64,000 nucleotides of DNA, taken from positions 1-64,000 of the forward strand of contig JAGHYV010000003.1 of NCBI GenBank assembly GCA_017743475.1, in the 5' to 3' direction. Of this stretch, positions 27,765 to 37,446 are shown one piece after another. Position numbers and translations under genes: made by a program. Source of the DNA: Roseiflexus sp. GTDB lineage: Bacteria > Chloroflexota > Chloroflexia > Chloroflexales > Roseiflexaceae. Position 1 is the first letter of the stretch. Each line of letters begins with the position of its first letter. The notes under the pieces are model-generated. The model worked only from the letters and a program-made list of their open reading frames with translations. It searched no databases and was not told the origin of the DNA.

Positions 27765-28874
27765 TCACGGTCTGGTGATGAGCGGCAGGAAGAGACGTAC
27801 CGGCGTGAACGTCGATCCGCTGCTGGTTGTAGCGGTTGGTGAAGCAGTGCGTGTTGGGGTGGATGGTGGTGGAGATGGAAGAGGATTGCTGCCAGGTGAG
27901 GAAGTAGCAGTCGCTGATGCAGGAGGCGATGTCGCAGTCGCGGAAGGGGCGCTGGCGCTCGATGTGGGAGTGAATGTGCGCGTTGGCGTTGGCGTCGCAA
28001 GAGGCGATCCGCCAAACGGTGTGTCGGTCGCATACATCGGACCGGCGGGCGAGCCACCGAAGCGACGCTCGCCAGGACTGCCGCCCGCCGCATCGATGAT
28101 GATTGTGCCGCTCCCTTCATCGAACCGATACAGCGCCACCGTCGAACCATCCACTGCGTGTGGCGCCGCAGGACGGGCGAAGGCGCCAGTGTAGCGCACC
28201 ACATTCGAGATGCGAATGTCGTCGAGCAGACCGCTGTACGACGGGTAGTCCGGTCCAGCGTCGTGCTTCTCCGCGCCGAAGACCAGAAAGGGGTCGCTGT
28301 TCGGGTAGGCGGTACTGCGTCCGTTGCGATAACTGATGTCGCCGGTCGGACCGGCGCCGCTGGCGTCGAGTTGCCCATCGACGAAGATCTGCATCTGCCC
28401 GTTGCTGGCGTCGCGCGTGACGGCGATGTGCCGCCATTGTCCGTTCGCCACATTCGTGCTGCCGTAGATCGTGCGCCCGGACGACCCCTGCGCGACGCCG
28501 AAGCAGATGCGCCCGGACGCCAGCGCAATACCGTAATCGCCGTGGTCGCCGCCGCCGTACACATCACGGTCGATGATCGTGCGCCCGGTGATCCAGCCGT
28601 CGCCGGAGGCGCCCGGCGTGCAGGTTCCGCCGCTTGCGGTCGTCTTCATCCAGAACTCGATGGTGAAATCGCCGCCGACATCGGCGGGGGTGGGAGGGTC
28701 GATCCGCACCTTGACCCGGTCGATATCGCCCGTGCCGTTGCCGTAGAACTGGAGCGCATAGCCGCCCGACGGCTGCGCCTGCGCCTGGCGCAACCAGGAG
28801 TCGGCGAGCAGCGCCAGAAGCCAGCCAGACGCAACGAAAAGAACAAGCGCAATTGAGCGCATTTGATACTCCAT
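27765..28874 (-). CDS. Secreted LamG/concanavalin-like domain protein (copy 1)
   Basis: A signal peptide (LVLFVASGWLLALLADSW then a QAQA cleavage area) leads to one LamG-type beta-sandwich (about residues 35-270), with FTIEFWMKT, WRHIAVTRDASNGQMQIFVDG and LDDIRISNVVRYTG. Next come a Pro/Thr/Ser-rich stalk of about 75 residues and the C terminus RLFLPLITRP. A role as surface-exposed carbohydrate or protein-binding module is inferred. ATG 28874 overlaps the copy 2 stop (TAATG); ATG 28862 has GGAG at better spacing. Over 708 bp the coding DNA appears identical to copy 2. Confidence 0.8.
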   Translation of the reverse strand: MEYQMRSIALVLFVASGWLLALLADSWLRQAQAQPSGGYALQFYGNGTGDIDRVKVRIDPPTPADVGGDFTIEFWMKTTASGGTCTPGASGDGWITGRTIIDRDVYGGGDHGDYGIALASGRICFGVAQGSSGRTIYGSTNVANGQWRHIAVTRDASNGQMQIFVDGQLDASGAGPTGDISYRNGRSTAYPNSDPFLVFGAEKHDAGPDYPSYSGLLDDIRISNVVRYTGAFARPAAPHAVDGSTVALYRFDEGSGTIIIDAAGGSPGERRFGGSPAGPMYATDTPFGGSPLATPTPTRTFTPTSSASAPSATATSPPASATATSSPGSNPLPSPPPSTPTRTASPTATTSSGSTFTPVRLFLPLITRP

Positions 28875-29662
28875 TATCGCACCACCAGTGGCAAATAGGC
28901 GCGTGGCTTAAGGTTCGGCGACAGAACAAACGGCGTATCGGTCACATACACCGGACCGGCGGGCGAGCCACCGAAGCGACGCTCGCCAGGACTGCCGCCC
29001 GCCGCATCGATGATGATTGTGCCGCTCCCTTCATCGAACCGATACAGCGCCACCGTCGAACCATCCACTGCGTGTGGCGCCGCAGGACGGGCGAAGGCGC
29101 CAGTGTAGCGCACCACATTCGAGATGCGAATGTCGTCGAGCAGACCGCTGTACGACGGGTAGTCCGGTCCAGCGTCGTGCTTCTCCGCGCCGAAGACCAG
29201 AAAGGGGTCGCTGTTCGGGTAGGCGGTACTGCGTCCGTTGCGATAACTGATGTCGCCGGTCGGACCGGCGCCGCTGGCGTCGAGTTGCCCATCGACGAAG
29301 ATCTGCATCTGCCCGTTGCTGGCGTCGCGCGTGACGGCGATGTGCCGCCATTGTCCGTTCGCCACATTCGTGCTGCCGTAGATCGTGCGCCCGGACGACC
29401 CCTGCGCGACGCCGAAGCAGATGCGCCCGGACGCCAGCGCAATACCGTAATCGCCGTGGTCGCCGCCGCCGTACACATCACGGTCGATGATCGTGCGCCC
29501 GGTGATCCAGCCGTCGCCGGAGGCGCCCGGCGTGCAGGTTCCGCCGCTTGCGGTCGTCTTCATCCAGAACTCGATGGTGAAATCGCCGCCGACATCGGCG
29601 GGGGTGGGAGGGTCGATCCGCACCTTGACCCGGTCGATATCGCCCGTGCCGTTGCCGTAGAA
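28041..29662. repeat. 708-bp direct repeat within two LamG genes
   Basis: Positions 28041-28748 and 28955-29662 match base for base where compared, at a constant offset of 914 nt. They encode the LamG domain of two adjacent genes. Identity at synonymous sites points to a recent tandem duplication or gene conversion. The flanks (signal peptides, stalk, tail) differ. Confidence 0.88.
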
Positions 29663-29812
29663 TCGTAGCGCGTAGCCTGTGCTTGCCGGTTCTGCGCCGG
29701 GATGCATTAGTCGATCCGGTGGCGTTGCAGGTGCGACTGGCGTCAGGACGAGAAACGCGACTCCTGAGAGCGCTGCCAGGATGCGGACGAACCAGAGACG
29801 ATAGTTGCGCAT
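28874..29812 (-). CDS. Secreted LamG domain protein (copy 2)
   Basis: The start MRNYRLWFVRILAALSG at 29812 gives a clean signal peptide; the track ORF adds 39 unlikely codons. After cleavage comes a LamG domain with the same residues as copy 1 over about 235 positions, then a very short tail ending RAYLPLVVR with no Pro/Thr stalk. The tail resembles that of copy 1 (FLPLITR) despite the different stalk, suggesting the last residues matter for sorting. Its stop overlaps the start of copy 1 by one base. Confidence 0.8.
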   Translation of the reverse strand: MRNYRLWFVRILAALSGVAFLVLTPVAPATPPDRLMHPGAEPASTGYALRFYGNGTGDIDRVKVRIDPPTPADVGGDFTIEFWMKTTASGGTCTPGASGDGWITGRTIIDRDVYGGGDHGDYGIALASGRICFGVAQGSSGRTIYGSTNVANGQWRHIAVTRDASNGQMQIFVDGQLDASGAGPTGDISYRNGRSTAYPNSDPFLVFGAEKHDAGPDYPSYSGLLDDIRISNVVRYTGAFARPAAPHAVDGSTVALYRFDEGSGTIIIDAAGGSPGERRFGGSPAGPVYVTDTPFVLSPNLKPRAYLPLVVR

Positions 29813-29995
29813 CTCAATACCTTGCGTTTCAACGATGACTTCACCGCAAAAATGCACCGCTGCAATGACATACCCTTTTTGCAGTGGACTCAATGAATAC
29901 AACATACACAATAATCCCATGAACAGCATAGCCTGACCGTCTTACCATCCGATAACATCTCCGGCGCTCTGGATGAATTTTGAATCAGAGCCGTA

Positions 29996-31186
29996 TCACG
30001 TTCGACGCATGAGCGCCACCCCGACGCCAGCCAGCGCCAGCCCGATCACTGCAATAATGAGCAGCCAGTACTGCGGATTGGGAGGTGCAGACGAAGCAGC
30101 GCCAGGCGTCGGCGAGGGTGCAACCATTCCAGCGGTCGGTAGTGTTGGAGAGGGAAGGGATGTGGGCTTTGGGAGAGACGCTGCGCTCGTCGGTTGCGTC
30201 GGTGGAACGGGTATGTCTGTGGATAGCGGAACGTTCGTGACGACAGCGATCATCGTGGTGGGCGATGGTTGAGGCGTTGGTGAAGGTAGTGATGCACTCA
30301 AATCCATCCAGGGCGTATCTTCTGACCAGGCGGGACCAGCAGGTGATCCGCCTATGCGCAGTGTGCCATCACTGGGACCACCTGGCGCGCCCGATGAGTC
30401 GCGGACTGTGGTGCCAGCGCCTTCGTTGAAGTGATAGAGCGCAACAGTGTCGGCATCGGGCGTGAAGGGAGCGGTTGGCGGGGTGAACGCGCCATGGTAG
30501 CGGATGATACGCGAAATGCGAACGTCATCGAGCCATCCGCGAAACGACGGATATTCGGGACCGGCGTCATGTTTTTCAGCGCCGATCACGAGGAAGGGGT
30601 CGGCGGGGTACTGTGTCGCACGCCCGTCGCGGTAACTGACGTCGCCAGTCGGTCCTTCCCCACGGGCATCGAGGCGCCCATCGATGAAGATTGCCAGGCT
30701 GCCATCGGAGGCGGAACGTGTCACTGCAATATGATGCCAGCGACCGTCGGTTATGTTCGTTTGACCACAGAGGGTTGTTCCTTCTGATCCGTTATTGATG
30801 CCAAACACAATGCGCCCATCTGCGAGCGAGATACCGTAGTCGCCGTAGTCGCCAGCAAAGTAGACATCGCGGTCGATGACGACGTTACCGTAGATCCAGT
30901 TATCTTCGCCGGGGAAGCAGGCTGGTGCCGCATTATCGCCGGGAAGCGCCTTGAGCCAGAATTCGATGGTGAAATCGCCGCCAACGTCGACCGGACGCGG
31001 CGGCGCATCGAGCGGGATCATCACGCGGTCAACGCCATCGCGTCCTGTGCCATAGAAGCGGAGCGAGAAGTCGCCCTGCGCCCGGATAGATTCTGGCAGA
31101 ACGGTCAGCAGCAGCGCTAGCGCCACGAGCGCACGTCCTGCGCGCTGGAAGCGTTCGTTGAACGGGAATGTGGGAAAGAGACCCAT
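29996..31186 (-). CDS. Membrane-anchored LamG domain protein (copy 3, diverged)
   Basis: A 396-residue paralogue of the two LamG proteins downstream, sharing the plan FTIEFWLK, WHHIAVTRSASDGSLAIFIDG and LDDVRISRIIRYHG but diverged throughout. After the domain comes a Pro/Ser/Thr-rich stalk (about residues 300-370), then one C-terminal membrane helix, YWLLIIAVIGLALAGVGVAL, and a short basic end MRRT. So this copy is anchored in the membrane, whereas its neighbours end in a LPL(V/I)xR tail. It starts 6 nt after the LLM oxidoreductase stop. Confidence 0.78.
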   Translation of the reverse strand: MGLFPTFPFNERFQRAGRALVALALLLTVLPESIRAQGDFSLRFYGTGRDGVDRVMIPLDAPPRPVDVGGDFTIEFWLKALPGDNAAPACFPGEDNWIYGNVVIDRDVYFAGDYGDYGISLADGRIVFGINNGSEGTTLCGQTNITDGRWHHIAVTRSASDGSLAIFIDGRLDARGEGPTGDVSYRDGRATQYPADPFLVIGAEKHDAGPEYPSFRGWLDDVRISRIIRYHGAFTPPTAPFTPDADTVALYHFNEGAGTTVRDSSGAPGGPSDGTLRIGGSPAGPAWSEDTPWMDLSASLPSPTPQPSPTTMIAVVTNVPLSTDIPVPPTQPTSAASLPKPTSLPSPTLPTAGMVAPSPTPGAASSAPPNPQYWLLIIAVIGLALAGVGVALMRRT

Positions 31187-31191
31187 TCCTG

Positions 31192-32217
31192 CTATTCGCC
31201 GCTCACGTCGCGCACCGCCTGTCGCCAGGCATCATCGAGCGGACCGGGGGTATACGGCAGATAACTGCTCACCCGATCAAGCACTCCTGCATAACGTTCG
31301 CGCAGCGCCTTACCGATCCGGTCGAGCGGCGCAGTTATCGCGAACACGTCCAGCATTTCATCGGTGATCAGCTCTCCCATTTCAGACCAGCGTCGCGCAG
31401 CTGCAAGCCGTGAAAGATGTTCACCGACATCTTCCCATCCATGGCATGCCAGGACAACGCGGTAGGTTGGCGTCGAGGCATAGAAGGCAATCTGCTCACG
31501 CACGAACGCGCGCACACTCTGGATAACTGCTTCATTGGGACCAGTAATGAGGAACACACTGCTTGTCAGGCTGACCTGCGCCGGATCCCGTCCGGCTTTT
31601 GCTGCACCGGCTGCAACCTGGGGACGCACAATGTCGTTGATATATTTCACGCTATGAAACGGATGCACGTGGAAGCCGTCGCACAATTCGCCTGCCAGAC
31701 GCGCTAGTCCTTCATTAACCCCGGCAATGTAGATCGGAATATGCGGATGGGTGATCGGACCAGGGTTGAAGAACGGTGACATGAGGGTATGGTTATAGAA
31801 CTGCCCGCGATAATCAAGTTTGCCGCCAGTTTGAAACGCCTGCCAGATCGCGCGCAACGCCTGGATGTAGTCGCGCAACTTTGGCACGGGCGGATCCCAT
31901 GGCATCCCGAAGCGCCGCTCAATATGTGCCTTCACCTGCGTCCCCAATCCCAGAATGAAACGACCGCCTGAGAACGCCTGCAGATCCCAGGCGACCTGCG
32001 CCGTGACCATCGGACTGCGTGCAAACGCAATTGCCACGGCGGTGCCGAGCTGGATTTCGGCGGTATGGTCGGCTGCCAGCGTCAGCGGAAGGAATGGATT
32101 ATGTTGCGTTTCTGGCGTCCAGAGTCCGGCGAATCCAACCGCTTCAGCAGCGCGCGCGATTCTGCCTGCTTCGTTGAGCCGGCGTGCATCGACAACCAGC
32201 ATGGCATCGAGTTTCAT
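31192..32217 (-). CDS. LLM-class (F420-dependent type) oxidoreductase
   Basis: A luciferase-like TIM-barrel protein of 341 residues with [22 protein letters not shown] near the N terminus, the segment [36 protein letters not shown] and [17 protein letters not shown]. The pattern fits F420-dependent members of the TIGR03617-like group; an FMN-dependent enzyme is the alternative. The substrate is unknown. Its start overlaps the hisB stop (ATGA), so the two are translationally coupled. Confidence 0.82.
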   Translation of the reverse strand: MKLDAMLVVDARRLNEAGRIARAAEAVGFAGLWTPETQHNPFLPLTLAADHTAEIQLGTAVAIAFARSPMVTAQVAWDLQAFSGGRFILGLGTQVKAHIERRFGMPWDPPVPKLRDYIQALRAIWQAFQTGGKLDYRGQFYNHTLMSPFFNPGPITHPHIPIYIAGVNEGLARLAGELCDGFHVHPFHSVKYINDIVRPQVAAGAAKAGRDPAQVSLTSSVFLITGPNEAVIQSVRAFVREQIAFYASTPTYRVVLACHGWEDVGEHLSRLAAARRWSEMGELITDEMLDVFAITAPLDRIGKALRERYAGVLDRVSSYLPYTPGPLDDAWRQAVRDVSGE

Positions 32218-32813
32218 AGAACCCCTTTCGTGCTGGGAATGGCGCCGCCCAGACGCTCATCGATGCGTGTTGCCGTATCGAGCGCGCGCCCCAATGCCTT
32301 GAACAACGCTTCAACCTTGTGATGATCGTTGCGACCGTACAGAACACGCGCATGCAGGTTCATTCGCCCATGCATTGCAATGCTCTCGAAGAGATGCGCA
32401 ACCAGGTCGGTGCCGAGTTGTCCGACACGTGGCGTCACAAAGTCGGCATCGACCACACAGTATGGTCGCCCGCTCAGGTCAACGGCGACAAACCCCAGCG
32501 CTTCGTCCATTGGCACATATGCATGTGCCGTGCGCACAAGACCGCGACGCTCACCAAGCGCCTGGTCGAACGCCTGACCCAGGCAGATGCAGACATCTTC
32601 AGCCGTATGATGTTCATCGACGTGCAGATCACCGGTAGCGCGCACCTTCAGGTCGAACAGACCATGGCGCGCAAACAGGTGCAGCATATGGTCGAGGAAC
32701 CCGATGCCGGTCGCAATATCGACCATTCCCGAACCGTCGATATTCAAGGTCAGTTCGATGCTGGTCTCGCCGGTTCGGCGTTCAATGCTGGCAGTTCGCG
32801 TGGATGCAGGCAC
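32214..32813 (-). CDS. hisB: Imidazoleglycerol-phosphate dehydratase
   Basis: Catalyses the dehydration step of histidine synthesis with a manganese-bound active site. The 199-residue single-domain form (no phosphatase fused) has [34 protein letters not shown] and [17 protein letters not shown], providing the histidine/glutamate ligands. Its GTG start overlaps the upstream peptidase stop (TAGTG) and its end overlaps the LLM gene. No other his gene is present in the window, so this is an isolated his gene. Confidence 0.94.
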   Translation of the reverse strand: MPASTRTASIERRTGETSIELTLNIDGSGMVDIATGIGFLDHMLHLFARHGLFDLKVRATGDLHVDEHHTAEDVCICLGQAFDQALGERRGLVRTAHAYVPMDEALGFVAVDLSGRPYCVVDADFVTPRVGQLGTDLVAHLFESIAMHGRMNLHARVLYGRNDHHKVEALFKALGRALDTATRIDERLGGAIPSTKGVL

Positions 32814-34180
32814 TACTTTGGTCCTCCGCCGAGCAAGCGCAATGCTTCGAGAAGTTGAGGGTCATCATCTTCGCTGTAGCGTGTCCAATCGACGTCGAGC
32901 AGCACATCAGGAACAACGCCGCGTCCTTCCAGGTTCGAGCCATTGCGCAAGCGAAACCCTTCCTGCGCCAGCCAGAGACGTGAGCCGTCACGCAGCGCAT
33001 GAGCGTAAATGGTTTCAGTATTGCCTGCCGAATGCGTACCGACGACGATCGCCTTCGCTTCGGATTGCAGCACTGCCGCCATAACTTCGGCGTATGAAGC
33101 GGTATCCTCATCGACTAACACCACCAGACCGGCGCTAAGGTTGCGCAGATCCGGTCCGGCGGGCGGATTGATCACTAGCGGACGCACATAGTCACGCCCG
33201 AAGAAGACGCCGACCTGACCACGCACAAAGTGACTCAGCACTGCCGACAACACATCACCCCATCCCCCGCGGTTCGAGCGCAGGTCGAGGATCAGACCAC
33301 GCAGCGGTCCGCCCGCCACCAGATCGGTCAGCGCGCCGCTCACCTGTTCACCCATATCGTGCACCCAGAGGGTTGGCACCGACACATAACCAATATCACC
33401 GGGGAAACGGCGATAGTAGGGAAGAATGCTGGATCGCACCTCCTGACGGGTCAGCAGCACATCGCGCAATTTCGATCCGGGGCGTGCAATGGTCAGGCGC
33501 ACCGAGGTCCCGACAGCACCCTGGAGATCACCGTCGGACGCCGTGTAGGGTCGTCCATTCACTGCGATGATCCGGTCACGCGGGCGAATATCGGCGCGCG
33601 CTGCGGGGCTTTCTGGGAAAACCTGCTGGACGAAGCCGCCATCCGGCTTTGGATGAACAATCACGCCGATTCCAACCTGTATCTCGAGCCCACTGGCTGT
33701 TGCATCTTCGGCTTCAGCAGCAGCTGGCGGTACAAAGCGCGAGTGATTATCGTTCAGTTGGGCGACCAGATCGATCATTACTGCGTAGAACTCATCACGT
33801 GATTGCGCCTGCACAACGCGCGTACGGTACTTCGGGTACAACCCTTCCCAGTCGACACCGCCAAAATCGGCATAAAGGTACTTTTCGTCCACAATGCGCC
33901 AGACCTCATCGAAAATCTGGAGACGCTCGTCGAGGGAGAGAAGATCCGATGTTGGCGTCACGGTTGGCAGTGACGACGTTGGTGTCGGAATGGGCGATGG
34001 GATTGGGATTGTCGTTGCAGGAGGAGCAGTTGGAGCGTTCGTCAGCGTGATCTCCGCTTCCCGTGAAGGAGTTGCCGGAAATGGAGCGGTTACTGCTGGC
34101 GCTGGCGCCATGCCACATCCCGTCAGCGTTGCCACGCCGATAAGCGCGCCTAATCGTATCAGATTCTTCCTGAGAGCCAT
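32813..34180 (-). CDS. S41-family peptidase lipoprotein
   Basis: A lipoprotein signal ([10 protein letters not shown] lipobox) is followed by a Pro/Thr-rich linker to about residue 75, a tail-specific-protease N-terminal region, a PDZ-like domain ([19 protein letters not shown] and [14 protein letters not shown]) and the S41 core with [11 protein letters not shown]. The likely nucleophile is the serine in [11 protein letters not shown]. The usual lysine of CtpA-type enzymes is not seen where expected (THSAGNTE instead of an AGK-type motif), so the catalytic arrangement may differ or activity be lost. It would be anchored on the outer face of the membrane. It lies between the PBP and hisB genes. 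Confidence 0.82.
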   Translation of the reverse strand: MALRKNLIRLGALIGVATLTGCGMAPAPAVTAPFPATPSREAEITLTNAPTAPPATTIPIPSPIPTPTSSLPTVTPTSDLLSLDERLQIFDEVWRIVDEKYLYADFGGVDWEGLYPKYRTRVVQAQSRDEFYAVMIDLVAQLNDNHSRFVPPAAAEAEDATASGLEIQVGIGVIVHPKPDGGFVQQVFPESPAARADIRPRDRIIAVNGRPYTASDGDLQGAVGTSVRLTIARPGSKLRDVLLTRQEVRSSILPYYRRFPGDIGYVSVPTLWVHDMGEQVSGALTDLVAGGPLRGLILDLRSNRGGWGDVLSAVLSHFVRGQVGVFFGRDYVRPLVINPPAGPDLRNLSAGLVVLVDEDTASYAEVMAAVLQSEAKAIVVGTHSAGNTETIYAHALRDGSRLWLAQEGFRLRNGSNLEGRGVVPDVLLDVDWTRYSEDDDPQLLEALRLLGGGPK

Positions 34181-34248
34181 TCGCGCAACCGCTGCACAGA
34201 AGTTGATTGTTAGAGTCTGCGCATATTCTAAAAAACCGGGCGCATGCG

Positions 34249-36009
34249 TTACTGAATCGCCTCGAACGCAGCTCGCAGCACCTGACCTGCCACCTGGGCG
34301 CCAATGCGGGCGCCTTCACCACCATTTTCGATCATAACAGCGACCGCAAAACGCGGTTGTTCGACCGGCGCAATGGCAATGAACCAGGCATGTGCACACA
34401 ACCGTTCAGGATTGTCGCGGGTCGGGCACGGGTATTCAGCCGTCCCGGATTTGCCGCCCACTTTGACGCCAGGAACTGCGTCAGCTGCTTTTCCGAAGCC
34501 ATAAGCGACGCCTGCCCGCATATTCGCGCGCATACGCGCAGCAACGTTCACGGGCATGACCCGCCGGATTGGGCGCGGACCGTTGCGCACCACTGTTGTA
34601 CCATCAGGGCGCACAATCTCCGCAACCAGAAACGGTCTCATCATCATACCATCATTTGCGATCGTTGCCGCAACCATAGCCATCTGCAACGGCGTGACCT
34701 GCAATTCGCCCTGCCCAAAGCCAGTTGCGGCGATTGCCGCACGGCTGTTGAGGAAGCCGGGGTTCACATAGATCAGACTCGGCAGGGTTGGCAGGTCAGT
34801 AAAACCGTCATAAGATGCAGGCGCCTCCTGCGGGCGATAGATATCGAATCGGCGCGCCGTCTCGATCAGCAGATCAGGACCGAGCCGCATAGCGTATTCA
34901 GCGAAAGCGGTATTGCAGGAAAACGCATAGACCCGTTCCAGGTTCGGTTCAGCAGGGAACGGCGTCGAACGAATGATCCCTTCCAGTCCTGTGCGCACGG
35001 CATTGACGACCGGCGGTGCGCCAGGTTCGGTCGGGCGCTCATCGGGGCAGTCAATGGCATCGGGGCGACCCTGTTCGGAGTGCAGCAGTGTTGCGACTGC
35101 CGTAACCGTTTTGAACGTTGATCCGGGTGCATAGCGACCCTGGGTTGGGCGATTGAGCAACGGTTGCCCCGATCCCTCTGCGTTGATCGCGCGCCAGTAT
35201 TCGTCAATACGCCGGTTCTCCGCTTGACGATCTGGCGCAGCGGGATTGAATGCCAGCCCGCGTGGATCGAAGCCGGGGCGAGAGACCATTGCTAGCACCG
35301 CGCCAGTTCGCACGTCGATCACTACGACTGATCCGCTCCGTTCTCCGAGGACTGCATGTGAGGCAGCCTGCAAACGCGCATCGATCGTCAGGCGCACTGT
35401 ATCGCCGAAGCGTGGGCGATTGAGCAGCGCATCCTGAAGGCGCCGCCATGAATCGCGATCCCCGGAAAGATAGTCGTTGCAGGTTGCTTCAATGCCCGAT
35501 GCGCCGAAACGACTGCTGAAGAAGCCAACGATATTGCTGAACACTGTCGGATCGTATGTTTCAGCAAGCGGATAACGGCGCACGGCATAATCGCCTTCAA
35601 CCACCTCTGTCGTAGCGATTGGTGTTCCATTGCGATCAAGGATCGGACCACGCCTAACTTTCAGTGCCGCAATGACCTTGCGCACATTACTGGTCGGTTG
35701 GCCAGTCTGTTGATCGATGAACACCGAGCTGGCGATCGCGTCGGCATGAACGAACTGCTGCCGGAGCAACTGGAGCGCCAGACCTGCAAAGCCGATTGTT
35801 ATCGCCAGCGCCAGGTGCTGGATATTCCGCGCAACTCCGGGCGGAATCGGCTGCAACCAGAGACGCGCTGCGACATACATCAGTGGCAGCGCGATCCAGA
35901 GCGATGCTATCCAGCGACTATCGTTTTCGATCGGTTGCGACAGTCCATAGATCAGCAGCGCTGCGGCAGCGCCCAGGCTCACAAAGCGAATAATGGAACG
36001 CACAGTCAA
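34249..36009 (-). CDS. Penicillin-binding protein (class B transpeptidase)
   Basis: A 586-residue membrane peptidoglycan cross-linking enzyme. About three to four N-terminal hydrophobic segments (to about residue 85) precede a dimerisation-like region and the transpeptidase domain. The motifs are the nucleophile PGSTFKTVTA, the SxN triad in FSCNTAFAEYA and VGGKSGTAEYP. The multi-span N terminus is unlike classical one-span PbpA. The start seems to be TTG 36009 overlapping the upstream kinase stop (TTGA); GTG 36003 is an alternative. The overlap with the histidine-kinase-like gene suggests coordinated expression. Confidence 0.88.
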   Translation of the reverse strand: MTVRSIIRFVSLGAAAALLIYGLSQPIENDSRWIASLWIALPLMYVAARLWLQPIPPGVARNIQHLALAITIGFAGLALQLLRQQFVHADAIASSVFIDQQTGQPTSNVRKVIAALKVRRGPILDRNGTPIATTEVVEGDYAVRRYPLAETYDPTVFSNIVGFFSSRFGASGIEATCNDYLSGDRDSWRRLQDALLNRPRFGDTVRLTIDARLQAASHAVLGERSGSVVVIDVRTGAVLAMVSRPGFDPRGLAFNPAAPDRQAENRRIDEYWRAINAEGSGQPLLNRPTQGRYAPGSTFKTVTAVATLLHSEQGRPDAIDCPDERPTEPGAPPVVNAVRTGLEGIIRSTPFPAEPNLERVYAFSCNTAFAEYAMRLGPDLLIETARRFDIYRPQEAPASYDGFTDLPTLPSLIYVNPGFLNSRAAIAATGFGQGELQVTPLQMAMVAATIANDGMMMRPFLVAEIVRPDGTTVVRNGPRPIRRVMPVNVAARMRANMRAGVAYGFGKAADAVPGVKVGGKSGTAEYPCPTRDNPERLCAHAWFIAIAPVEQPRFAVAVMIENGGEGARIGAQVAGQVLRAAFEAIQ

Positions 36010-37157
36010 TCGAGGGGCAACGACGCGCGCACCGTCACGCCGCCGCCATCAAGTTCGAACACATCAAGGCGCCCATCGTGTTCGGCAAGGCGATACTGCA
36101 TGGTGCGCAGGGTTCGCCAGCCAGGGCGCTCGTATGTTCCATCGAGCAATCCGATCCCATCGTCCTGAATCAACAAGACCACCGACGATGCATCGTACCG
36201 GAGCGTCACCGTTACCGACGAGGCGTGCGCATGCTGCTGAACATTGAGCAATGCTTCCTGGGTGAGACGTACCAGCAACTGGCGTTGGGCATAACGCACC
36301 TGACGCGCACGCCCCATTTGCGTCACGCGCACGGAGATACCAGTATGCTGATTGAAGCGCGATGCCAGGACATCGATTGCCGCGCCCAGTTCGACGTCCG
36401 CTGTCGAAAACGGTGCAAACAACAGGCGACGTAACTCATCGGCGCCATGCTCAGCAGTGCGAATACGAGTCGCCTGGATCACCGGAGAAGGCTCGCTGGC
36501 ATCACGCGACAGCGAGCGACTCCCAACGCTATCACGTGGCAGCAATGGCGCATCAGGCGGCGTAGCACGACGCGGGCGCGTATCCGGTCGTTCCTGTGGA
36601 CGGCGTGGCAGTGTGTGTCGATGTTCGACATAATTGCGTAGCAGTTCGATCAGAGGAGCGACCAACCCGCCGAACAACGGCGGCATGATCATGATCAGCG
36701 CCAGCGTGGCGCCGGAAACTGCGCCGGTCAGGAGTCGATCGGCTGGCGGAGCGCCTGTCGCCCACAGCCCGCTCAGATTGATTGTCACAAAAGTCAGACC
36801 GCCCATCACACCGCCGCGCCAACCGTACAGCAGAGCAGGCAGCACCAGAGAGCTACACGCATAGAGCAGAAAAGGACTATCCCACCCGCCGCTGAGCAGG
36901 ATCAGGGCGACGCCATAGACGATATCGATCGTCAGGATCGCCGGATTGCGGCGGACGATGCGCACATATGGTTGAGCCAGCGCCACTGCGAGCGCGTTGA
37001 CCCCCATTGCTGCAAGCAAGACCCAACTGTACGTTGCATTGAGCGCCCCCTGCACCAATAGCCAGAGCAGCGTCGCTCCCCACAACATCCAGCGGGACGT
37101 AAAGAAAATCACGTGGTCTGCCAGCCACGGGTTGGGTGGAAGGCGTGTCCCGCTCAC
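36006..37157 (-). CDS. Membrane histidine-kinase-like ATPase lacking a clear phosphoacceptor histidine
   Basis: From the GTG at 37157 (ribosome site GAGGTG) the 383-residue protein has about five to six membrane spans to about residue 180 and then a proline/arginine-rich linker. A NarL-type kinase C terminus follows: LTQEALLNVQQHAHAS (N box) and QDDGIGLLDG (G1 box), ending in a GGGVTVRASLPL-like strand. The expected HisKA_3 motif with ERxRIARELHD is not seen before ADELRRLLFAPF. It may therefore sense and bind ATP without autophosphorylating in the usual way. No response regulator gene is adjacent; it overlaps the PBP gene. Confidence 0.75.
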   Translation of the reverse strand: MSGTRLPPNPWLADHVIFFTSRWMLWGATLLWLLVQGALNATYSWVLLAAMGVNALAVALAQPYVRIVRRNPAILTIDIVYGVALILLSGGWDSPFLLYACSSLVLPALLYGWRGGVMGGLTFVTINLSGLWATGAPPADRLLTGAVSGATLALIMIMPPLFGGLVAPLIELLRNYVEHRHTLPRRPQERPDTRPRRATPPDAPLLPRDSVGSRSLSRDASEPSPVIQATRIRTAEHGADELRRLLFAPFSTADVELGAAIDVLASRFNQHTGISVRVTQMGRARQVRYAQRQLLVRLTQEALLNVQQHAHASSVTVTLRYDASSVVLLIQDDGIGLLDGTYERPGWRTLRTMQYRLAEHDGRLDVFELDGGGVTVRASLPLD

Positions 37158-37282
37158 GCTGCACCTCGCGCATAGATGTACGAGCCGGTCAACAACTGAG
37201 CCGCCGGCGGATCTCGACGGAATGAGGACGACATCGTCGGGGCTTGCACGGTAAGTGTAACAGAAAGCGGCGATAGCGGCAA

Positions 37283-37331
37283 GAGTGATGAAGTGAGAAG
37301 TGAAGAGTGAGGAGTGAGAGTAAGAACTAAG
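37283..37331. repeat. Purine-rich heptanucleotide repeat (7 units)
   Basis: Seven in-phase 7-nt units (GAGTGAT, GAAGTGA, GAAGTGA, AGAGTGA, GGAGTGA, GAGTAAG, AACTAAG) lie between the divergent kinase and exchanger genes. This has the same period and similar composition to the tracts flanking the S23 pseudogene. Confidence 0.75.
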
Positions 37332-37446
37332 GGGACGGGGAAGATTCTTTGAGGTAATGGTTAGGAAGTTCCCTTGACGAGTCGATGCATGCACTGCTTC
37401 AATAGCATCATTATATGGCAGGGCTTTGCAGAAATAGGGTAGAGCT

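Noticed and set aside
27641-28567. 308-aa minus-strand ORF beginning MMCTAAATTAITVL
   Set aside because: It is an out-of-frame shadow of the LamG copy 1 gene, is duplicated with it (28942-29481), and has low-complexity composition; the LamG frame has signal peptide and domain motifs.
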